The notes under the pieces: generated by a model | Database searches by the model: none | Seen by the model: the letters and a program-made list of their open reading frames with translations, nothing else | Told to the model about the DNA's origin: nothing | Part shown: piece by piece, positions 1 to 4,283 of the stretch | How positions within the stretch are numbered: the stretch's first letter is position 1 | Layout of the letters: every line of letters starts with the position of its first letter | From: an uncultured Agitococcus sp. | GTDB taxonomy: Bacteria > Pseudomonadota > Gammaproteobacteria > Pseudomonadales > Moraxellaceae | Assembly: GCF_937920075.1 (NCBI RefSeq) | Contig: NZ_CALETI010000081.1 | Span: 1-5,810, forward strand | Direction of reading: 5' to 3' | DNA length: 5,810 nt | Program-made: the position numbers and the translations under genes

Positions 1-85
1 CGTCTGAGAGCTTGTAAGGTGCATCTTTAGGCTTTGCACTTTTTACGGCAGTATCGGTTAATTTATTGCTGTTGGTAGTTGCCAT
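1..85 (-). CDS. Tyrosine integrase, P4 type (N-terminal fragment, runs off left edge)
   Basis: Only the first 28 codons are inside the window, starting at the ATG at 85-83. The fragment contains LTDTAVKSAKPK followed by APYKLSD, which matches the opening of the N-terminal arm-binding domain (DUF4102 type) of P4-like tyrosine recombinases, where a Gly-rich turn normally follows; the next base, G, fits that. Such enzymes integrate and excise genomic islands and satellite prophages, usually at the 3' end of a tRNA gene. The neighbour fits exactly: a tRNA-Asn gene on the same strand ends 161 bp upstream of this start. No good Shine-Dalgarno sequence precedes the ATG, and the reading frame stays open upstream without another ATG, so the start is likely but not certain. 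The catalytic domain (R-H-R-Y residues) cannot be seen, so whether the gene is intact is unknown. Confidence 0.85.
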   Translation of the reverse strand, partial: MATTNSNKLTDTAVKSAKPKDAPYKLSD

Positions 86-135
86 GTTGGTATCTTTTTT
101 GATGGTAGTTGACTGATACCAACGAAAATACCAAC
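71..135. repeat. Cluster of GTTGGTA/TACCAAC heptamers around the integrase start
   Basis: The heptamer GTTGGTA occurs at 71-77 and 86-92, and its complement TACCAAC at 117-123 and 129-135. The two middle copies extend to a perfect 9-bp inverted repeat, GTTGGTATC (86-94) and GATACCAAC (115-123), with a 20-bp spacer. A related 11-mer with one mismatch lies at 71-81 and 101-111. In the integrase transcript the 9-bp arms would form a hairpin ending at the base just before the AUG. The cluster could be arm-type integrase sites, binding sites for a recombination directionality factor, or an autoregulatory operator; the sequence alone does not decide. Confidence 0.6.
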
Positions 136-149
136 AAAAAACTTGGCTT

Positions 150-178
150 ACAATATCTATAATGAACACTATAGACAA
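150..178 (-). promoter_or_regulatory. Candidate integrase promoter
   Basis: On the minus strand, TTGTCT (178-173) and TATTGT (155-150) are separated by 17 bp, a plausible sigma-70 pair placed between the tRNA terminator and the integrase start. Transcription would begin near 143 and read through the heptamer cluster. The match to consensus is moderate and the region is AT-rich, so this is tentative. Confidence 0.3.
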
Positions 179-213
179 TAAAAAAGCCTGTAAGTATTGC
201 TACTACAGGCTTT
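177..213 (-). terminator. Rho-independent terminator of tRNA-Asn
   Basis: AAAGCCTGTA (183-192) and TACAGGCTTT (204-213) form a perfect 10-bp stem. Read on the minus strand it is followed by a run of six T, then ATT (185-177). It lies 34 bp past the tRNA 3' end, on the same strand, so it ends the tRNA transcript and insulates the integrase gene from it. If the island border is inside the tRNA 3' end, this terminator would belong to the inserted element. Confidence 0.85.
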
Positions 214-246
214 CTTGTTCTAGGCTGAACACCTTAGAACTATATT

Positions 247-275
247 TGGCTCCCCAACCTGGACTCGAACCAGGG
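247..275. other. Probable attachment (att) core at tRNA-Asn 3' end
   Basis: P4-type integrases usually recombine within the T arm and acceptor end of a tRNA gene and restore the tRNA on insertion. The integrase start lies just beyond this end. The second copy of the core, expected at the far end of the element, is outside the window, and no duplicate of the tRNA 3' end is visible here. The borders given are therefore approximate and the call rests on context. Confidence 0.4.
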
Positions 276-322
276 ACACACGGATTAACAGTCCGTTGCT
301 CTACCGACTGAGCTATTGGGGA
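247..322 (-). tRNA. tRNA-Asn, anticodon GTT
   Basis: This is a 76-nt tRNA gene with all arms visible. The acceptor stem TCCCCAA pairs with TTGGGGA, the discriminator is G, and CCA is encoded at 249-247. The D arm contains AGCTCAGTCGGTAGAGC. The anticodon stem-loop GGACTGTTAATCC has GTT at 289-287, which reads AAC/AAU codons. The T arm is CTGGTTCGAGTCCAG. It charges with asparagine and serves general translation. It has its own promoter upstream and a terminator downstream, so it is a single-gene unit. Its 3' half is a likely attachment site for the element whose integrase begins 161 bp downstream. Confidence 0.98.
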
Positions 323-343
323 ACGTCTGTCGGTGTGGACGCT

Positions 344-371
344 ATATTAGCTTAAATTTAAAAAAGGTCAA
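344..371 (-). promoter_or_regulatory. tRNA-Asn promoter with GC-rich discriminator
   Basis: On the minus strand TTGACC (371-366) and TAATAT (349-344) are separated by 16 bp, close to sigma-70 consensus. An AT-rich spacer precedes a discriminator reading AGCGTCC, which resembles the GC-rich discriminators of stable-RNA promoters under growth-rate or stringent (ppGpp) control. Transcription would start near 337, about 15 nt before the mature tRNA 5' end. Confidence 0.75.
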
Positions 372-428
372 TACTTTGAATGGTTTGATTGCTTAATTGT
401 TGTGCAAAATGTGTGATTCTGCTTATTT

Positions 429-444
429 TTTAATAATTATTAAA
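429..444. repeat. 16-bp AT-only palindrome
   Basis: TTTAATAATTATTAAA is a perfect 16-bp palindrome between the aminotransferase hairpin and the tRNA promoter. In DNA this AT-rich it may be chance; it could also be a site for a nucleoid protein. No function can be assigned. Confidence 0.35.
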
Positions 445-460
445 TAACATATGCAAAAGT

Positions 461-482
461 CCTCTCCTATTACTAGGAGAGG
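461..482 (-). terminator. Hairpin ending the aminotransferase transcript
   Basis: CCTCTCCTA (461-469) and TAGGAGAGG (474-482) form a perfect 9-bp stem with a 4-nt loop, 15 bp past the aminotransferase stop codon. On the minus strand it is followed by ACTTTTGC, so the T run is short and displaced. It is a likely but weak intrinsic terminator, or a 3'-end stabilising hairpin. Confidence 0.6.
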
Positions 483-497
483 AGGCGCAATTAAAGC

Positions 498-1682
498 TTA
501 GCCTTCAATTGCCTTTTTGATACGAGCAATTGCATCTTCTAAGGTCTTTAAGCTAGTTGCATAAGAAATACGCATGTGGCCATCTAAACCAAAGGCAGAA
601 CCCGGTACAACTGCAACACCCACGGTATTTAATAACACTTCAGAAAATTCTAAATCGTTCTTTAAACCCATTTTAGCAATTGCACCTTCAACATTAGCAA
701 AGGCATAAAATGCACCGTCAGCAGGTGAGCAAGAAACACCAGCGATTTGGTTTAATGCACCAACTACATAGTCATGGCGCTCTTTAAATGCAGCAACCAT
801 TGGCTTTAATACGTCTTGATCGCCATTTAAAGCAGCTTCTGCGGCAACTTGAGACACAGAAGTTGGGTTAGATGTAGATTGAGATTGTACGTTTTTCATT
901 GCACCAATGACTTTTGCTGGGCCAGCAGCATAACCAATACGCCAGCCAGTCATAGCATAGGCTTTAGAGACACCATTTAACACTAAAGTACGGTCATATA
1001 AATCTGGTGCAACAGTGACGATATTTACAAATGGCTCTTTAGTCCAAATGATATGTTCGTACATGTCGTCAGTGGCTACCCAAACGTGAGGATGTTTGCG
1101 TAAAACCTCAGCCAATGCCAATAATTCTTCTTTAGAATAAACCATACCTGTTGGGTTAGAAGGTGAGTTTAAGACTAATAATTTGGTTTTTGGTGTAATC
1201 GCTGCTTCTAATTGAGCAGGGGTGATTTTATAGTTTTGGGATTGTGGACATTCAATACAAACAGGTGTTGCATCTGCAATCAATACCATGTCTGGATAAG
1301 AAACCCAGTATGGTGCAGGAATAATGACTTCATCACCTTTGTTTAAAAAGGCTAAGGCTAAGTTGAAGAAGCTTTGTTTGCCGCCACAAGAAACCAAAAT
1401 TTGATTCGCTTGATAATCTAAACCATTATCACGCTTTAATTTAGCAATAATTGCTTTTTTAAGACCAGCTGTACCATCAACAGCCGTGTATTTGGTAAAG
1501 CCATCTTGAATTGCTTTAATAGCAGCGGCTTTGATATGTTCTGGGGTATCAAAATCTGGTTCGCCAGCACCCAAACCAATAATATCTTTACCTGCCGCCT
1601 TTAATTCAGCCGCACGGTTAGTTACCGCTAAAGTAGGAGAAGGTTTGATGCTTAATACACGGTCAGATAAGCGTAGTTCCAC
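498..1682 (-). CDS. aspC: Aspartate aminotransferase, class I fold, subgroup I-beta type
   Basis: This 394-residue cytosolic, pyridoxal-phosphate enzyme is expected to interconvert aspartate plus 2-oxoglutarate with oxaloacetate plus glutamate. The PLP lysine is K240 in SKAYAMTGWRIGY. Other family residues visible are W126 in YWVSYP, N175 in SPSNPTG, D205 and Y208 in DDMYEH (cofactor contacts), and R371 in GHMRISYATS (substrate carboxylate). The opening LSDRVLSIKPSPTLAV and the motif AGEPDFDTPEHI place it with the Thermus/rhizobial type rather than the Escherichia coli AspC type, so the symbol is by function. Some members of this group also transaminate prephenate in aromatic amino-acid synthesis, which cannot be excluded. 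The start is GTG, supported by AAGAGG 8 nt upstream and by the family's usual N-terminus. It is transcribed divergently from uvrB and ends before a hairpin. The length is normal and no defect is seen. Confidence 0.93.
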   Translation of the reverse strand: MELRLSDRVLSIKPSPTLAVTNRAAELKAAGKDIIGLGAGEPDFDTPEHIKAAAIKAIQDGFTKYTAVDGTAGLKKAIIAKLKRDNGLDYQANQILVSCGGKQSFFNLALAFLNKGDEVIIPAPYWVSYPDMVLIADATPVCIECPQSQNYKITPAQLEAAITPKTKLLVLNSPSNPTGMVYSKEELLALAEVLRKHPHVWVATDDMYEHIIWTKEPFVNIVTVAPDLYDRTLVLNGVSKAYAMTGWRIGYAAGPAKVIGAMKNVQSQSTSNPTSVSQVAAEAALNGDQDVLKPMVAAFKERHDYVVGALNQIAGVSCSPADGAFYAFANVEGAIAKMGLKNDLEFSEVLLNTVGVAVVPGSAFGLDGHMRISYATSLKTLEDAIARIKKAIEG

Positions 1683-1690
1683 GGAATTAA

Positions 1691-1696
1691 CCTCTT
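1691..1696 (-). promoter_or_regulatory. Ribosome binding site that fixes the GTG start of the aminotransferase
   Basis: AAGAGG on the minus strand lies 8 nt before the GTG at 1682-1680. The next in-frame ATG is far inside the conserved fold (M132), so GTG is the only sensible start. Confidence 0.75.
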
Positions 1697-1730
1697 GTTG
1701 ATGTTAAAAACAACTTTAATACATTTAGGC

Positions 1731-1757
1731 TTTATACGACTTAACTTGTCGTATAAA
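1731..1757. repeat. Perfect 10-bp inverted repeat in the divergent promoter region
   Basis: TTTATACGAC (1731-1740) and GTCGTATAAA (1748-1757) are perfect complements around the 7-bp spacer TTAACTT. It sits between two divergent genes and overlaps candidate promoter elements: TTGTCG (1746-1751, plus strand) and TATAAA (1736-1731, minus strand). The dyad geometry (centre-to-centre about 17 bp) is typical of a dimeric repressor site. It could alternatively act as an mRNA hairpin in the aminotransferase leader. No known operator consensus was recognised. Confidence 0.6.
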
Positions 1758-1775
1758 TTTTCATAACAGTATCTT
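1746..1775 (+). promoter_or_regulatory. Candidate uvrB promoter
   Basis: TTGTCG (1746-1751) and TATCTT (1770-1775) are separated by 18 bp. A second pair, TTTTCA (1758-1763) and TAAGAT (1781-1786), has a 17-bp spacer. Either could drive uvrB from within the 148-bp intergenic space. No CTGT-N8-ACAG LexA box was found. Both matches are modest. Confidence 0.3.
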
Positions 1776-1786
1776 AGTTTTAAGAT
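1771..1786. repeat. Short inverted repeat ATCTTA-gttt-TAAGAT
   Basis: This perfect 6-bp dyad with a 4-bp spacer lies 13 bp downstream of the larger 10-bp palindrome and overlaps both candidate -10 elements of uvrB. It may be a second operator half, or chance in AT-rich DNA. Confidence 0.4.
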
Positions 1787-1830
1787 GGGCGTAATAATAC
1801 CGCAAAATATCGTCAGATAAGAGACCTAAA

Positions 1831-3858
1831 ATGCAAACAAAACAGGCTTTTCAATTACAAACTGAATTTCAGCCTTCTGGCGATCAACCAACAGCCATTC
1901 AAGCCTTGTGCGATAGCATTCAACAGGGCAAGCAACATCAATTGTTATTAGGGGTCACAGGTTCAGGAAAAACCTTCACTATTGCCAATGTCATTGCCAA
2001 ATTGCAACGACCAACCATTATTATGGCGCATAACAAAACCTTAGCTGCGCAGTTGTATAGTGAGTTTAAAAGTTTTTTCCCAAATAATGCCGTTGAGTAT
2101 TTTGTGTCGTTTTATGATTACTATCAGCCTGAAGCTTATGTGCCGTCATCTGATACTTATATCGAAAAAGATTCCGCTATTAATGAACACATTGACCAAA
2201 TGCGCTTGTCTGCCACTAAAGCCCTGTTAGAGCGGCGTGATGCGATTATTATTTGTAGTGTGTCAGCGATTTATGGTTTGGGTGATCCTGATGCCTATTT
2301 AAAAATGTTATTGCATGTGAGTCGTGGCGAACGAATTGACCAACGAGCTATTTTGCGTCGTTTAGCAGAAATGCAATATCAACGTAATGATTTAGAGTTT
2401 AGTCGGGGTACTTATCGGGTGAGGGGCGAGGTGATTGATGTTTTTCCTGCCGAGTCTGATGATGAAGCAATAAGAATCAGTTTGTTTGATGATGAAGTAG
2501 AGGGAATCCATTATTTTGACCCGTTAACGGGCGCACCATTGCGTAAAGCAGCACGAGTCACTATTTATCCAAAAACACACTACGTCACCCCCAAAGAGCA
2601 AATCGAACAAGCACTTGGCACTATTCGCGCCGAATTAGAACCGCGTTTGCAGTGGTTTATGGGCGAAAATAAACTGATTGAAGCACAGCGTTTAAAAGAG
2701 CGTACCCAATATGATTTAGAAATGTTGCAACAACTCGGTTATTGCAATGGTATCGAAAACTATTCGCGGCATTTGTCTGGACGAAAAGAGGGCGAAGCTC
2801 CGCCAACCTTGTTTGATTATGTGCCTGCCGATGCGCTGTTGGTAATTGATGAATCTCATGTCACCGTACCGCAAATTGGTGCAATGTATAAAGGCGATAG
2901 AGCGCGTAAAGAAAACTTAGTGAATTATGGTTTTCGATTGCCATCGGCTTTAGATAATCGACCAATGAAGTTTGAGGAATGGGAAAAAATTAGCCCACAA
3001 ACCATTTTTGTCTCGGCAACCCCTGCCAATTATGAGCAAGAACATTGCCCGATTGCCATTGAGCAAGTGGTTCGGCCTACGGGTTTGGTTGATCCTGACA
3101 TTGAAATCCGTCCTGCTTTTACCCAAGTTGATGATTTAATGTCAGAAATTAATGCGCGTATTTTGCTTAAAGAGCGGGTGTTGGTGACTACTTTAACCAA
3201 AAAGATGGCTGAAGACCTGACCGATTATTTGCGTGAACATAAGATCAAAGTGCGTTATTTACACTCTGATATTGATACCGTTGAACGTGTTGAGATTATT
3301 CGAGATTTACGTTTAGGCGTATTTGATGTGTTGATTGGCATTAATTTATTGCGTGAAGGCTTGGATATGCCCGAAGTGTCGTTGGTGGCGATTTTGGATG
3401 CCGATAAAGAAGGCTTTTTGCGCTCTGAACGTTCGTTGATTCAAACCATTGGTCGTGCTGCACGTCATGTGAATGGCAAGGCAATTTTATATGCAGAGAA
3501 AATGACAGGCTCAATGGAGCGTGCGATTAACGAAACAGAGCGCAGACGAGCTAAACAGATGGCATTTAATGCGGCACATGGTATTACCCCACGCAGTGTT
3601 TCTAAACCGATTTTTGATATTTTGGAAGTGTATGGTGGTGAAACCGCTAAACAAGCTGCTAATGATGCTAAAGAGCAAAAAATTGCCGAAGCTAATGCTG
3701 AATATGTAGTGTTAGAACCCAAAGTATTAGCTAAACGCATTAAAGAATTAGAGCAACAAATGTTAGCCAAAGCGCGAGATTTGCAATTTGAACAAGCGGC
3801 TAAAATCCGTGATGAAATGATGAAGTTAAAAGAACAATTGTTGGTTCAGCAAGTTTAA
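1831..3858 (+). CDS. uvrB: Excinuclease ABC subunit B
   Basis: This 675-residue cytosolic protein is the damage-verification subunit of nucleotide excision repair: UvrA loads it on DNA and it recruits UvrC for dual incision. Visible parts in order are Walker A GVTGSGKT (41-48), the beta-hairpin segment FVSFYDYYQPEAYVP (91-105) that inserts between strands, the YxVRGEVIDVFPAES region (195-209), Walker B DESH (340-343), the SATPA motif (395-399), helicase motif VI QTIGRAARH (538-546), and a C-terminal UVR coiled-coil domain (about 633-670) with FEQAAKIRDEM that contacts UvrC. One aromatic in the hairpin is Phe (F94) where Tyr is common, a mild change. The length is normal for the family. The ATG has a weak upstream purine tract, AAGAGA (1819-1824). 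It is divergent from the aminotransferase and is followed by a small linked gene. No LexA box is seen upstream, so classical SOS control is not supported. Confidence 0.99.
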   Translation: MQTKQAFQLQTEFQPSGDQPTAIQALCDSIQQGKQHQLLLGVTGSGKTFTIANVIAKLQRPTIIMAHNKTLAAQLYSEFKSFFPNNAVEYFVSFYDYYQPEAYVPSSDTYIEKDSAINEHIDQMRLSATKALLERRDAIIICSVSAIYGLGDPDAYLKMLLHVSRGERIDQRAILRRLAEMQYQRNDLEFSRGTYRVRGEVIDVFPAESDDEAIRISLFDDEVEGIHYFDPLTGAPLRKAARVTIYPKTHYVTPKEQIEQALGTIRAELEPRLQWFMGENKLIEAQRLKERTQYDLEMLQQLGYCNGIENYSRHLSGRKEGEAPPTLFDYVPADALLVIDESHVTVPQIGAMYKGDRARKENLVNYGFRLPSALDNRPMKFEEWEKISPQTIFVSATPANYEQEHCPIAIEQVVRPTGLVDPDIEIRPAFTQVDDLMSEINARILLKERVLVTTLTKKMAEDLTDYLREHKIKVRYLHSDIDTVERVEIIRDLRLGVFDVLIGINLLREGLDMPEVSLVAILDADKEGFLRSERSLIQTIGRAARHVNGKAILYAEKMTGSMERAINETERRRAKQMAFNAAHGITPRSVSKPIFDILEVYGGETAKQAANDAKEQKIAEANAEYVVLEPKVLAKRIKELEQQMLAKARDLQFEQAAKIRDEMMKLKEQLLVQQV

Positions 3859-3862
3859 GGAG
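3857..3862 (+). promoter_or_regulatory. Strong ribosome binding site overlapping the uvrB stop
   Basis: AAGGAG begins in the TAA stop codon of uvrB and lies 6 nt before the ATG at 3869. This near-perfect Shine-Dalgarno shows that the small downstream frame was a real, co-transcribed gene and sets its start. Confidence 0.85.
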
Positions 3863-3868
3863 TTTAAA

Positions 3869-4217
3869 ATGGGCAATCGTCACGATGTATATATTTGGGA
3901 TGCAGATGTTTATGGCAAGCCTCAACACTTTGAAGAGGCGATGGATATGGCTCAACGCCTAGCATTTACCGACCGAAAAAGAACTAGCCAGTTTAATGTT
4001 GGCAGATAAAGAGGGCTATAAAACAGACCAAGGTATTTTATTTTGCCCTAAAGAAGAAGGCCAGTACGCCACATTTTGGACATCCACTACTCAAAAAAAT
4101 AGTGAAGAAGCCAGTGTTGTGGTTTTTTATGAAGGCAAAGTTCGTAAATATCCCAAAGGTTATGGTTGTTTTGTCCGCTTGGTTAGAAATGGAAAAAATA
4201 GCATTCTTCGAAAATAA
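3869..4217 (+). pseudogene. Small uvrB-linked gene of unknown function, broken by a +1 frameshift
   Basis: From the ATG at 3869 the first frame opens with MGNRHDVYIWDADVYGKP and continues to a stop after 46 codons (about 4009). The adjacent frame then carries a coherent C-terminal part (LADKEGYKTDQGILFCP to about 4217) that has no ribosome binding site of its own. Removing one base, either from TTT at 3965-3967 (giving RLALPTEKELASLML) or from the five A at 3976-3980 (giving RLAFTDRKELASLML), joins them into one protein of 115 residues. The C-terminal half has the pattern FWTSTT, a later VVVFYEGKV, then GYGCFVRLVR, which resembles the end of DUF1566-like or formylglycine-enzyme-like folds; this is a weak likeness, not an assignment. 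No signal peptide or membrane segment is seen. The break may be a real mutation or a homopolymer sequencing error. Confidence 0.7.
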
Positions 4218-4229
4218 GAGATAACTCAG

Positions 4230-4258
4230 GTGTATCTCCTGCATTAAAAGAGATACAC
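4230..4258. terminator. Hairpin between convergent genes
   Basis: GTGTATCTC (4230-4238) and GAGATACAC (4250-4258) form a perfect 9-bp stem with an 11-nt loop. It lies 12 bp after the small gene's stop and 25 bp from the carboxylase stop, so it is placed to end both transcripts. Neither strand has a T run immediately after the stem (TTTTT on the plus strand comes 10 bp later), so termination may be inefficient or factor-assisted. Confidence 0.5.
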
Positions 4259-4283
4259 ACAGATTGAGATTTTTAAATACAAA

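Noticed and set aside
158..163. Plus-strand TATAAT as a promoter -10
   Set aside because: No acceptable -35 element is found at 15-19 bp upstream, and it would read antisense into the tRNA terminator.
3521..3709. 62-codon plus-strand open frame inside uvrB
   Set aside because: It overlaps conserved uvrB coding sequence in another frame and shows no recognisable protein features.
3465..3770. 101-codon minus-strand open frame inside uvrB
   Set aside because: It is fully antisense to the conserved C-terminal part of uvrB, with no family likeness and no ribosome binding site; it is a shadow frame.
3965..3981. Programmed ribosomal frameshifting in the small gene
   Set aside because: The needed change is +1 rather than the common -1, and no slippery heptamer with a downstream structure or internal Shine-Dalgarno stimulator is visible; mutation or sequencing error is simpler.
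3996..4217. A separate 73-residue gene starting at ATG 3996
   Set aside because: No Shine-Dalgarno precedes it, and the same frame continues upstream as PTEKELASL before the ATG, so it is the back half of a frameshifted gene.
4038..4244. 68-codon minus-strand open frame opposite the small broken gene
   Set aside because: It is antisense to the coherent C-terminal half of the frameshifted gene, and its sequence is low-complexity and hydrophobic without a family signature.
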